A stretch of DNA of 49,116 bases from Candidatus Zixiibacteriota bacterium. GTDB lineage: Bacteria > Zixibacteria > MSB-5A5 > UM-FILTER-46-8. The notes beneath the pieces are model-generated. The model was not told the DNA's origin. It ran no database searches and saw only the letters and a program-made list of their open reading frames with translations. The translations under genes were made by a program, and so were the position numbers. Of this stretch, positions 15,760-24,898 are shown in pieces (the first letter of the stretch is position 1; every line of letters begins with the position of its first letter). Location: NCBI GenBank assembly GCA_014730345.1, contig WJIJ01000016.1:1-49116 (forward strand), read 5' to 3'.

Positions 15760-18700
15760 TCAAGCAACCTTCTTTCTCTCCATTATGTAATAAAGCGCTG
15801 GTACGATTATCAACGTCAATACCGTTGATGATATCAAGCCGCCTATCATCGGAGCGGCTATCCTCTGCATTACTTCCGAACCGGTTCCATGACCGAGCAT
15901 TATCGGAAGCAACGCGATAATTGTGGTGGTTACGGTCATCAATTTCGGTCGCACCCTGTCCACGGCTCCTTCGATAATCGCCGATTTAAGCTGGGAAGCG
16001 GTTTTCAATTTTCCCTCTTTGCGATACCGGTTTACCGCTTCCTCCAGGTAGACCAGCATCACCACCCCGGTCTCCGCCGCTAATCCGGCCAGGGCGATGA
16101 AACCCACGTAAACGGCTACCGATGTATTGTAACCAAAAAGGTAGAAAAGCCATATACCGCCGACCAGCGCGAAGGGCAGGGACAGCATCACTATAAGGCT
16201 GTTGGCGAAACTCTTGAAATGAAGATATAGCAGGAGGAATATGACCAATACGGTCAGTGGCACGATTATCCGCAGGCGTTCGGCGACCTCCATCATGTTT
16301 TCGTATTGACCGGACCACACAATCGAATAACCGGGCGGCAATGTGATATCCTCGGATACTATCTCCCGGGCGTTATTAACATAAGTTCCCACATCTATAT
16401 TATTCAAATCGACATACACCCACGCAGTAGGGCGGGAGTTTTCCGATTTTATCATCACCGCCCCCTTGCTGAATTTCAAATCTGCCACCTGCCCCAGGGG
16501 AACCGGCTTGCCTTGCTGATTATAGACAAGTACCCTTTTTATGGCATCCGGGTTATCCCTTAGTTCCCGTGGGTAGCGTACGTTTATCGGGTAGCGCTCA
16601 AGTCCTTCAATAGTACGGCCGATATTCATCCCCCCGATTGCCGATTTTATCGTGTTCTGTATATCCTCTACTCTTAACCCGTATCCCGCCGCCCGGCGCC
16701 TGTCGATCTCTATATCGAGGTAATTCCCCCCGGTTACCCTTTCGGCGTAAACCGAACGTACTCCCTCGGTCTTTTTGATAACGACTTCGATTCTCCGCGC
16801 GATTGCATTCAGGCTGTCCAGGTCCGGTCCCATTATCTTAATTCCCACCGGAGTTTTAATGCCGGTGGATAACATATCGATACGGGTTTTTATGGGCATG
16901 GTCCAGGCGTTGGTTAATCCCGGGAATTGGATGGCCCGGTCCAGTGAATCAACCAGCATCTCCGGGGTCATCCCATCCCTCCATTGGTCCTCCGGTTTTA
17001 GCATTATAGTGGTTTCAATCATGGTCAGCGGCGCGGGGTCGGTCGCAGTTTCCGCTCTGCCGATCTTGCCGAAAACCCGTTCCACCTCGGGAAAAGAAGC
17101 GATAATCTTGTCAGTCTGTTGTAGAAGTTGCTTCGCCCTGGTAATTGAAATTCCCGGTAATGTGGTGGGCATGTACAGCAAATCGCCCTCGTAAAGCGGG
17201 GGCATGAATTCAGAACCGATACGCGACAGCGGTATCACGGTCAACGCCATTATCACCAGCGCGATAGTGATCACCAGTATCCTCCTGCGGAGTACGAAAT
17301 CTATAACCGGCCGGTATAACCTGATGCTAAATCTCGATATGGGATTATTCGATTCTGATATTACCTTCCCCCTGATAAAAATGAAAATCAATGCCGGGAT
17401 AACCGTAACCGAAATCAGCGCCGACGCGGCCATGGCAAACGTCTTCGTATATGCCAGCGGTTTGAAGAGCCGTCCCGATTGCCCCTGCAGGGCAAGTATC
17501 GGCAGGAAGGAGATAGTGATAATTAGCAGGGAGAAGAACAAAGCCGGTCCGACTTCTTTGGCCGAATCTATAATGATCTCCCTGCGGTTTTTCTTTCCGG
17601 CGTCCCTTTCAAGGTGTTTATGAGCATTTTCCACCATGACCACCGCCGCGTCGACCATAACCCCGATAGCGATGGCGATTCCTCCCAAAGACATTATATT
17701 GGCGTTTATCCCCAGCGCGTGCATCAGCAGAATAGAAACAAGAACTCCCGCGGGCAGGGTAACCGCGGCCACCAGAGTAGAGCGGACATGGAACAGGAAA
17801 AGCAGAGTAATCAGGAAAACAACCACTATTTCCTTAAGTAGTGTATCGCGTAAATTATCCACCGCCCTGTCGATTAATCCCGAACGGTCATAAACGGTTA
17901 CAATGTCCACACCTTCGGGAAGCCCCGGCTTGAGTTCCTCGATGCGCTCCTTTACCCGGGAGATAACTTCACGGGCATTTTCGCCCCATCGGATGACCGC
18001 GATGCCTCCCACTACCTCACCTTTACCATCGAGTTCAGCAACTCCTCTCCTGATTTCAGGTCCGTACTGCACATCCGCTACCGATGAGAGCAGGACAGGC
18101 GCGCCGTCATCGGGAGTATGAACCGGAATATTACGCAAATCATCAAGGGCTCCGATATAGGCGATAGAACGCACCATGAATTCTGTCTCACCCAGTTCGA
18201 TTAGTTTACCGCCGGCGGCGCTGTTCGATTTTTTTACCGACTGGATTACATGGGATAAGGGAATATTGTAATAATCCAGCTTGCGGGGATCGACCTCGAT
18301 TTGATATTGGCGCACGAATCCGCCCACCGAGGCGACTTCCGATACGCCTTTTACAGCCGATAACTCGTATTTCAAGAACCAATCCTGTATTGAGCGTAAT
18401 TCGGCAAGGTCGTTTTTGCCGGTTGTGTCCACCAAAGCATATTGATAGACCCAGCCCACACCTGTAGCATCCGGCCCGAGCCGGGGAGTTATCCCTTCGG
18501 GCATCCTGCCGGAAATGGCGCTTAAACTTTCCAGCACCCTGCTTCGCGCCCAATAGATATCGGTGCCGTCCTCAAATATTACGTAGACGAAGGACAGACC
18601 GAAATATGAGAATCCACGTACAGATTCCGCTTTCGGAACCGCCAGCATCGCTGTCGACAGGGGATAGGTTACCTGGTCTTCTACTATCCGGGGCGGTTGT

Positions 18701-18867
18701 CCCGGATAATCAGTCTGGATAATTATCTGAACATCAGATAAATCAGGGATAGCGTCAACGGCGATCTCGTTGGAGGCATATACCCCGAGTATTAGTATAA
18801 TCGCCGTTACCGACAGAATCAACCATCGATGGTTTACCGAGTACTCAATTATTTTATTTATCATCAC
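15760..18867 (-). CDS. cusA: Heavy-metal RND efflux pump, CusA/CzcA family (Cu/Ag type)
   Basis: The 1035-residue inner-membrane proton antiporter expels metal ions through a tripartite channel. RND signatures are complete: DAIPDLSDVQ at the N-terminus, GVGWVYQYALVD in the porter domain, and in TM4 GGIAIAIGVMVDAAVVMVEN. That TM4 form matches the monovalent copper/silver (HME4) type more than the divalent CzcA type. Two sets of six membrane helices surround two porter loops. It overlaps the adaptor gene by 14 nt. Order on the minus strand is outer-membrane factor, adaptor, pump. Substrate assignment rests on the TM4 motif and the adaptor's metal-binding domains. Confidence 0.93.
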   Translation of the reverse strand: MMINKIIEYSVNHRWLILSVTAIILILGVYASNEIAVDAIPDLSDVQIIIQTDYPGQPPRIVEDQVTYPLSTAMLAVPKAESVRGFSYFGLSFVYVIFEDGTDIYWARSRVLESLSAISGRMPEGITPRLGPDATGVGWVYQYALVDTTGKNDLAELRSIQDWFLKYELSAVKGVSEVASVGGFVRQYQIEVDPRKLDYYNIPLSHVIQSVKKSNSAAGGKLIELGETEFMVRSIAYIGALDDLRNIPVHTPDDGAPVLLSSVADVQYGPEIRRGVAELDGKGEVVGGIAVIRWGENAREVISRVKERIEELKPGLPEGVDIVTVYDRSGLIDRAVDNLRDTLLKEIVVVFLITLLFLFHVRSTLVAAVTLPAGVLVSILLMHALGINANIMSLGGIAIAIGVMVDAAVVMVENAHKHLERDAGKKNRREIIIDSAKEVGPALFFSLLIITISFLPILALQGQSGRLFKPLAYTKTFAMAASALISVTVIPALIFIFIRGKVISESNNPISRFSIRLYRPVIDFVLRRRILVITIALVIMALTVIPLSRIGSEFMPPLYEGDLLYMPTTLPGISITRAKQLLQQTDKIIASFPEVERVFGKIGRAETATDPAPLTMIETTIMLKPEDQWRDGMTPEMLVDSLDRAIQFPGLTNAWTMPIKTRIDMLSTGIKTPVGIKIMGPDLDSLNAIARRIEVVIKKTEGVRSVYAERVTGGNYLDIEIDRRRAAGYGLRVEDIQNTIKSAIGGMNIGRTIEGLERYPINVRYPRELRDNPDAIKRVLVYNQQGKPVPLGQVADLKFSKGAVMIKSENSRPTAWVYVDLNNIDVGTYVNNAREIVSEDITLPPGYSIVWSGQYENMMEVAERLRIIVPLTVLVIFLLLYLHFKSFANSLIVMLSLPFALVGGIWLFYLFGYNTSVAVYVGFIALAGLAAETGVVMLVYLEEAVNRYRKEGKLKTASQLKSAIIEGAVDRVRPKLMTVTTTIIALLPIMLGHGTGSEVMQRIAAPMIGGLISSTVLTLIIVPALYYIMERKKVA

Positions 18868-20344
18868 CGCCCCCTTCGTATTTTACCAGGAACATACCGC
18901 AGTCAGGGCACCGGCCTTCCTCATCGGATATAGTTTCGCATACAGCCATGGGGCAATGATAGAATCCTTTGTTATTGGTGTGTTCCACCGGGATTAAGTC
19001 CATACCGCATTCTTCACATTTCCCTTCACCGTATTGCAGGATATGGTAATGCTCGGGCATGGGGCAGGTGTAAATGCCGGTAAGGTCTTCTCCCGCGTGT
19101 TCATCGGAGGGGTCATAAACTCGAGAATTGTTTTCCAGGGATTCACTCAGGCGTGATTCGGAGTCGAGAAGGAATTGCCCGGAGGTAACCACGCGTTCGC
19201 CCCGGGTTAAACCATCGAGTATCTCAACATAATCATCATCGCCCACGGCTCCAGTTTTTACCGCGCGCGCCTGATACGCTCCTTCGCCCGCTTCGACATA
19301 TACCAGCCTACGGGTACCGCTGTTGATAACCGCTTTCAAAGGTATGGACAGTTGATTCGAGCGTTCGGTTGAATTTACATTTATCTCTGCGTACATATCC
19401 GGCTTCAGTTTCAGTCCGCGGTTGGGAATATTTACTCGAATCTCTATTTGACCTTTGTTATTTAAAAATGGCGAGATGTATGTTATTTCCCCTTTATACA
19501 ATTCACCCGGCAGGTTGGGAACGCGGACTTCCGCCATCTGTCCTTCTTCCAGGAAGGGGAAGTCTTGTTCATAGACATATCCGACAGCCCATACTTCGGA
19601 AACATCCGCTATCCGGTATATACTTTTGCCTTCCATGATGTGGTCGCCGGAATTGATTTTTTTCTCAATTACGATCCCGTTGACAGGTGAACGGATGACC
19701 ATATTCCGCGTTATTTCCCCGTTGGTTTCAAGAGCTTTTAGCTGGTCTTCGGAGATATCCCAATTCTTTAATCGTGCCAGGGAAGCTTCAACCAGTTCGC
19801 CGGGATCGAAATTGCCACCGGTACCAACAGTTTTCAAGTTGGCGCTGTTTTTTAATGCCGATAGATATTCACGTTGGGCCGCTACCAGTTCCGGAGAATA
19901 AAGTTCAAGCAACGCCTGTCCTTTCGATACACGCGCGCCGGTGTAATCAATGTATAGCTTTTCGGCCCAGCCGGAAGTTTTAAGGTTCACAGTTTTAACC
20001 ATCGGTTCAGCATATTCAATTTTGCCGAATGCCCTGATAGTTTTGGTGATGATTCGGGATTGCGCGGTTTCGGTTGTCAGGCCGATATTATGAGTAGTAA
20101 CCGGATCAATAGTAATCGATGAGCCGTTGCCGCCGGCTCCATCTTTTTTAGGCGTTAGTTTCATACCGCACAACGGGCAGTAGCCCGGTTCTTCGCTGAT
20201 AATCTCAGGGTGCATTCCGCAGGTGTATAATTGGGTATTATCTGAAACAGCCTTCGCGGCATTATTAGAACCTGACACGAAGATAAAGTACCCCGCTCCG
20301 AATCCGATTATAAGTGATATTGTTATTATAATTATATTTTTCAT
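18854..20344 (-). CDS. cusB: CusB-like periplasmic adaptor with three heavy-metal-binding domains
   Basis: This 496-residue membrane-fusion protein links the RND pump to the outer-membrane factor. After an N-terminal anchor (IIIITISLIIGFGAGYFIF) comes a metal-binding domain YTCGMHPEI...GYCPLCGMKLTP (C42, C56, C59). The adaptor core follows, with barrel-sandwich hybrid and beta-barrel (VRSPVNGIVIEKKINSGDHI). Two more metal-binding domains close the protein: YTCPMPEHYHI...KCEECGMDLIP and YHCPMAVCETI...RCPDCGMFLV. One such domain at the N-terminus is usual, whereas two extra at the C-terminus are uncommon. They may load copper into the pump (inference). The gene overlaps cusC by 4 nt and cusA by 14 nt. 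Confidence 0.92.
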   Translation of the reverse strand: MKNIIIITISLIIGFGAGYFIFVSGSNNAAKAVSDNTQLYTCGMHPEIISEEPGYCPLCGMKLTPKKDGAGGNGSSITIDPVTTHNIGLTTETAQSRIITKTIRAFGKIEYAEPMVKTVNLKTSGWAEKLYIDYTGARVSKGQALLELYSPELVAAQREYLSALKNSANLKTVGTGGNFDPGELVEASLARLKNWDISEDQLKALETNGEITRNMVIRSPVNGIVIEKKINSGDHIMEGKSIYRIADVSEVWAVGYVYEQDFPFLEEGQMAEVRVPNLPGELYKGEITYISPFLNNKGQIEIRVNIPNRGLKLKPDMYAEINVNSTERSNQLSIPLKAVINSGTRRLVYVEAGEGAYQARAVKTGAVGDDDYVEILDGLTRGERVVTSGQFLLDSESRLSESLENNSRVYDPSDEHAGEDLTGIYTCPMPEHYHILQYGEGKCEECGMDLIPVEHTNNKGFYHCPMAVCETISDEEGRCPDCGMFLVKYEGGGDDK

Positions 20345-21633
20345 TGTATCGCCTCCATTTTAGCTCCGGTTAATTCATCGATATCAGCCAGGGCGGAGTT
20401 ATATTCCATCAACAGTTTGAGCCGTTCCAGTTCAAATTCCATCAACCTTGTTTGAGCCATAATACGGTTTAAAAAATCGGTCTTTCCCACGCGGTAGGCA
20501 ATATCCGATGACTCCAGCGCCGCCTTCGCCAGAGGTATTATCGAATCCTCGTACAGCTTTATGCTCTCCGCCTTTCTATCAATTTCCAATAATGTGTTTT
20601 CAATTTCGTTTTTAATGAATAGCTCGATCGAGTATCGTTCGCTTTCGCTGGTAGAGCGCATCGCCGATGCTTCATCCACTTTATGGTTCTGTTTGAACCC
20701 GAACCATAACGGGATAGAAAAACCGACCTTCGCCGATACAAAATCCTCTCCCGGCAAGGCGTCCATAGCCACTTCCTCCCGGATCCGGTACTCGAATCCC
20801 AGGAAGATATCCGGCATATATTCCGCCTTCGCCAGCGATTCGCGTTTCTCGCTTATCGCGATATTGCTCTCAGCGGATTTTATCAGGGGATTATTCTCCA
20901 TAGCCAGCGCTATCAGCGGATCAATCGCTATAGGTTGCCGTAGGACACCCGGCAAATCTCCTTTCAGGTCATCGATTTCTTCCGGGATTCCAGTCAACCG
21001 ACGCAAATCGGAAAGGGCCGATTTGGTCATCCTGACAGCTTCGCGTTCTCTATCCTCCAGTTTCACCAGTGATGTTTGGGCATTTAAAACATCCTGGGCT
21101 AATCCATCGCCGTTGGCGTAGCGGGTCTGGGCAACTTCAACCAGAGCTTCTGTCAAATCGGTATATCGGTCAAGAATGCTGTCCGCCAGTTTCCAATAAG
21201 AGTAGTTATAATAAACCTGTTTTATCTTCATCTCGGTCTCATTGGCGATTAACTCCTTATTAAACCCGGCTTTTTCAGCGTCTAAATTAGCTATTGAACT
21301 GAGATTGCCGAGTTTCGAAAACCAGGGTATCTTCTGGGTTATGCCGATTGCTATACCTGTCATGGGAGTTTCATCCAGCGCCAATGAACTGCGAGGCAAG
21401 TTGGACGCCGCAATCGATAAAACAGGATCCGGCAGGGCCCCCGCGTATTTGGATTTGTAATTTTTCGCCCGATATGCATAATCGGCGCCCTGTATTCCCG
21501 GATTATTTATCATAGCCCTCTCAATCAAACTATCGAGTTCTGAATCCCGTTTTGGGGCGTTTTGGGCAATGATGATATCCGGTATAAACAGGGCAATTAC
21601 AACCATTATCCAGTAAATGGTCGATTTTAACAT
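20341..21633 (-). CDS. cusC: TolC/CusC-like outer-membrane factor
   Basis: The 430-residue product has a signal peptide (VVIALFIPDIIIAQ) and the doubled helical pattern of TolC-family channels: LDSLIERAMINNPGIQGADY, LPDPVLSIAASNLP, IPWFSKLGNLS, and the repeat ALAMENNPLIKSAESNIAI. It forms the outer-membrane duct of the efflux complex. It ends overlapping the adaptor start by 4 nt, and its own start is 81 nt downstream of the Cys-rich small protein gene. Confidence 0.9.
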   Translation of the reverse strand: MLKSTIYWIMVVIALFIPDIIIAQNAPKRDSELDSLIERAMINNPGIQGADYAYRAKNYKSKYAGALPDPVLSIAASNLPRSSLALDETPMTGIAIGITQKIPWFSKLGNLSSIANLDAEKAGFNKELIANETEMKIKQVYYNYSYWKLADSILDRYTDLTEALVEVAQTRYANGDGLAQDVLNAQTSLVKLEDREREAVRMTKSALSDLRRLTGIPEEIDDLKGDLPGVLRQPIAIDPLIALAMENNPLIKSAESNIAISEKRESLAKAEYMPDIFLGFEYRIREEVAMDALPGEDFVSAKVGFSIPLWFGFKQNHKVDEASAMRSTSESERYSIELFIKNEIENTLLEIDRKAESIKLYEDSIIPLAKAALESSDIAYRVGKTDFLNRIMAQTRLMEFELERLKLLMEYNSALADIDELTGAKMEAIQ

Positions 21634-21714
21634 TGTATCCTTCCTTAAAAATTGTATTCAAGCATCATTCGCTTATAAACTAAGCGTCAATTAGAATAGA
21701 ACTAAGGAAGTATA

Positions 21715-22176
21715 TCAATTCAGGAAACTGTGGTTGCTGAGATAAATCGGAGGTGGTTTGTAGTTTGATGAATAAAAAACACCGATAATTCCGGGTTCAA
21801 AACCGGGAGCAATTATATGATTATCTTCCTCCGCGGAGGTTTGCATTGGATCGTTTATCCGGATTTGCGGTTTTTCAACTATGCCTCTTTCCGCGGGGGG
21901 CATCGCCGGAGTTTCATTCATCCGGCAGTTGCAGGCGGATGAAAGACCATCAGCGCTTTCAGCGCGGTCCATACCGGTACAACAGCATATAGAGCCGCAA
22001 TTCGAGCTGTACATGGCCGCTTCTATGGACATAGCCGTAAATGGCGTTGTCAGGAGCATCCCCAATGTCAATAAGTTGAGAACCAACCTGTATATTTTAA
22101 CATTTAACAGCATATTTTCGCCGGTCGTTATTGGTGTCATATTCCAATAAACGGCAAAACCCGACCAAAGTTCCAT
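21715..22176 (-). CDS. Small exported Cys-rich protein at the head of the Cus operon
   Basis: No family recognised. The track ORF has 153 residues. M22 (22113) would give a cleaner signal peptide, MLLNVKIYRLVLNLLTLGMLLTTPFTAMS, while the upstream ATG has GGAG 10 nt before it, so the start is unresolved. The mature part holds clustered Cys (SSNCGSICCCTGM, SACNCRM), suggesting thiol metal binding. It is followed by a low-complexity Pro-rich tail. It lies first in the minus-strand unit with cusC, cusB and cusA, so a periplasmic metal buffer or sensor is a reasonable guess. Confidence 0.6.
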   Translation of the reverse strand: MELWSGFAVYWNMTPITTGENMLLNVKIYRLVLNLLTLGMLLTTPFTAMSIEAAMYSSNCGSICCCTGMDRAESADGLSSACNCRMNETPAMPPAERGIVEKPQIRINDPMQTSAEEDNHIIAPGFEPGIIGVFYSSNYKPPPIYLSNHSFLN

Positions 22177-22434
22177 GATTTCGTAACTCCATGTATCGTA
22201 GGGAATAAACCGTCGGCAATTACGGATGATTGTATACCGGTTTCATTTATTTATCGCTTCTATTATCAAAATATAATTTTCAAATAAATGTACAAAAACG
22301 CAATTTTTAACGAATTCTAAATCTTTCCCTCACATATAACTAAAGTTAAGATGTAATTATAGCCATCTTGTGTAACGTCATGAAATCCATCCTTATAATG
22401 AGTAAGGTAGCTTCATAGAAAAGAGAGAAGAACT
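22177..22434. other. Divergent promoter region between the Cus operon and the PHP-glycosyltransferase gene
   Basis: About 260 AT-rich bases. On the plus strand a perfect TATAAT lies at 22394-22399, about 36 nt before the ATG at 22435, but the best -35 candidate (TTGTGT) has a 20-nt spacer. No metal-regulator operator (such as a clear CopY or CueR box) was recognised. Confidence 0.4.
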
Positions 22435-24825
22435 ATGGTAAAAGCCGATTTACATTTGCATTCGAAATTCTCAGAACGCCCCAGTGAATGGTTCTTAAAT
22501 AAACTGGGCGCCGCGGAATCCTATACAGAGCCGGAGACAATATACCAGATGGCGAAAGAGCGGGGTATGGATTATGTTACTATCACCGACCATAACCGTA
22601 TCGGGGGTTCCCTCGAATTAAAGGCGAAGTATAACGATGTTTTTACCGGAGTAGAGGCTACTACCTATTTCCCCGGGGACGGCTGTAAAATCCATCTTTT
22701 GATTTACGGCCTGAATGGAGACCAGTTCGATGAGATCCAGCGTTTGCGGAACGACATTTACCAACTCCGTGAATATGTTCTGGAACAACGACTTGCGCAC
22801 TCGGTTGCCCATGCCACCTATTCGGTTAACGGCAAGTTGAGCATGGAGCATCTGGAAAAGCTGGTGCTTATGTTCGATGTTTTTGAAGGTATCAACGGCG
22901 GACGGAACAAACCGAATAACCAGGGATGGATGTATTTCCTGAAATCCTTGAACAAGGAAAAGATAAATGAATTAAAAAAGCGCCATGGTATTAAACCCGC
23001 CCGGCGGGATCCATGGGTAAAAGGTTTTACCGGCGGCTCCGATGACCATGCCGGAATCTATATAGCTCAGACCTACACCCTGGCCGGCGCCGGTTCAATA
23101 AAAGAATTTTTAGCGCAGATAAGGGACCGCAAAACCTTTGCCGAGGGCCGTTCCAATGATTACAAGTCGTTGGCGTTCACAGTGTATAAAGTTGCCCATG
23201 ATTTCTCGCGCGACCGGAGCAAACCCCTCATTAATGCATTCCCGCTTTCCAAACTTGGTGATTTAATATTTGAAGACAAGAAGCTTTCATTCGCCGATCG
23301 CATGATGTTAGCCGTTAGCAAGTCCAACGCCCAGGCCGGCTACCAGAAAAAGATTACTGAATTCGTGGACCAGCTCAGTAAACAGAAAATCGCCGCCTCC
23401 ACCGAGTCCAACCTCGATTTGCTCTACGATAAAATCGCGGAAATAGTTGATGACATGAGCGCCAACCTGGTCGATTCGGTGGAAAGCAACCTTAGCAACA
23501 AAGACGTGTTCTCTGTAATGGGCAATTTATCAGGAGCGATCCCCGCCGTCTTCCTGCTGGCGCCGTTTTTCTCCAGTTTCAAGCATCTCAACAGCAACCG
23601 CCAACTCCTTAATCGGTTAACCGCCGATTTACAACCGCAGAACGAACGTAAAATTCTGTGGTTTACCGATACTTTCAATGATTTGAACGGCGTCTCGGTT
23701 ACCCTTAAACATCTCGGGTGGGAATTCTACGCCAAGGGGGTCAACATCCAGTTTGTAACATCTTTGTTAGACAGCGAAAACAGCAGTGATCTTCCTCCAA
23801 ATGTCATCAACCTGCCCCAGGCGGGAACATTCAGACTGCCTTATTATGAAAACTATATCATGAAAGTCCCTTCGTTGCTAAAGACATTGAAGATTCTGCA
23901 TAATGTCAATCCGGATGAGATATTTATCAGCACCCCCGGTCCCATAGGAATAACAGGCATGGTCATGGCCAAACTTTTCTCCATTCCCACAACCGGCATC
24001 TACCACACCGACTTTACTCTCGAATTAAGCGAGATAGCCAAGGATGCCGAGTCAGTGGTCAACCTGGTCGAAAGCGGTACCCGCTGGTTCTATTCGCTTA
24101 TGGACCATATCAAAGTTCCCACCAACGCCTATATTAATATACTCGGCGAAAGGGGTCTTGATAAATCCAGGATGAGCGTATTCCCCAGGCATATCGATAT
24201 GGAACTGTTCAGCAAAAAGGACCCCGCCGAATGGGACGGCTATAAAGTTGACCTTCCCGATGGACTGAACCTGCTGTATGTCGGACGGGTCTCAAAAGAT
24301 AAAAATCTCGAATTTCTAATAGAGGCTTATCGCGAGTTACGTTCCCGGAAGGATAATATTAATTTAATAGTAACCGGCGATGGGCCGTATCTCGAGGAAA
24401 TGAAAAAAGAATTGAACGGCGACGGCCGCGTGGTTTTCACCGGCAGGGTTCCATCCGAACATCTGCCCCAGATTTACTCCCAGGGACACGCCCTCATCTT
24501 CCCGAGCGTTACCGATACTTTTGGGATGGTCGTTCTCGAAGCCCATTGTTGCGAGCTTCCCGCGTACGTATCCGACCAGGGCGGGCCGCAGGAGATTATC
24601 GTGGATAAGGAGACCGGCTACGTTCTTCCCGCTCTCCACAAGGAAAGCTGGGTGGACTCGATTCTTAAACTCGATAAAATGGTCAACGAAAATTCTGAAG
24701 AATACTTCCGCATGCGCCAGAACGCCCGCTCTCGGGCCGCGCAATGGGCCAGCTGGGAATCCCTTATAAAGGGTTTGGTTGACCACGAGCCGCAGATTAA
24801 GCCGGCTCACGCAGGGGATAATTAA
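22435..24825 (+). CDS. Fusion of PHP-type phosphoesterase domain and GT4 glycosyltransferase
   Basis: In this 796-residue protein, residues 1-250 form a PHP metallophosphoesterase domain: DLHLHSKF at 5-12, VTITDHNR near 43-50, a His in SVAHATY, and GGSDDHAG near 203. Residues ~400-790 form a GT-B glycosyltransferase of family 4: ILWFTDTFNDLNGVSVT, IYHTDFTLEL, LLYVGRVSKDKNLEFLIEA and the donor-binding FPSVTDTFGMVVLEAHCCELP. A helical linker joins them. It likely transfers a sugar from a nucleotide donor, with the PHP domain hydrolysing a phosphate or regulating. The gene for UDP-glucose dehydrogenase follows 70 nt later, hinting at glycan or glycolipid assembly. AAGAGAGAAG precedes the ATG. 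Confidence 0.9.
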   Translation: MVKADLHLHSKFSERPSEWFLNKLGAAESYTEPETIYQMAKERGMDYVTITDHNRIGGSLELKAKYNDVFTGVEATTYFPGDGCKIHLLIYGLNGDQFDEIQRLRNDIYQLREYVLEQRLAHSVAHATYSVNGKLSMEHLEKLVLMFDVFEGINGGRNKPNNQGWMYFLKSLNKEKINELKKRHGIKPARRDPWVKGFTGGSDDHAGIYIAQTYTLAGAGSIKEFLAQIRDRKTFAEGRSNDYKSLAFTVYKVAHDFSRDRSKPLINAFPLSKLGDLIFEDKKLSFADRMMLAVSKSNAQAGYQKKITEFVDQLSKQKIAASTESNLDLLYDKIAEIVDDMSANLVDSVESNLSNKDVFSVMGNLSGAIPAVFLLAPFFSSFKHLNSNRQLLNRLTADLQPQNERKILWFTDTFNDLNGVSVTLKHLGWEFYAKGVNIQFVTSLLDSENSSDLPPNVINLPQAGTFRLPYYENYIMKVPSLLKTLKILHNVNPDEIFISTPGPIGITGMVMAKLFSIPTTGIYHTDFTLELSEIAKDAESVVNLVESGTRWFYSLMDHIKVPTNAYINILGERGLDKSRMSVFPRHIDMELFSKKDPAEWDGYKVDLPDGLNLLYVGRVSKDKNLEFLIEAYRELRSRKDNINLIVTGDGPYLEEMKKELNGDGRVVFTGRVPSEHLPQIYSQGHALIFPSVTDTFGMVVLEAHCCELPAYVSDQGGPQEIIVDKETGYVLPALHKESWVDSILKLDKMVNENSEEYFRMRQNARSRAAQWASWESLIKGLVDHEPQIKPAHAGDN

Positions 24826-24898
24826 TTTCTGTCGTCAATGACGGCGCGTGGTTGAGTTACATTGAGAATAATTACACAGCAAACGTGTGAGGAGTGTC

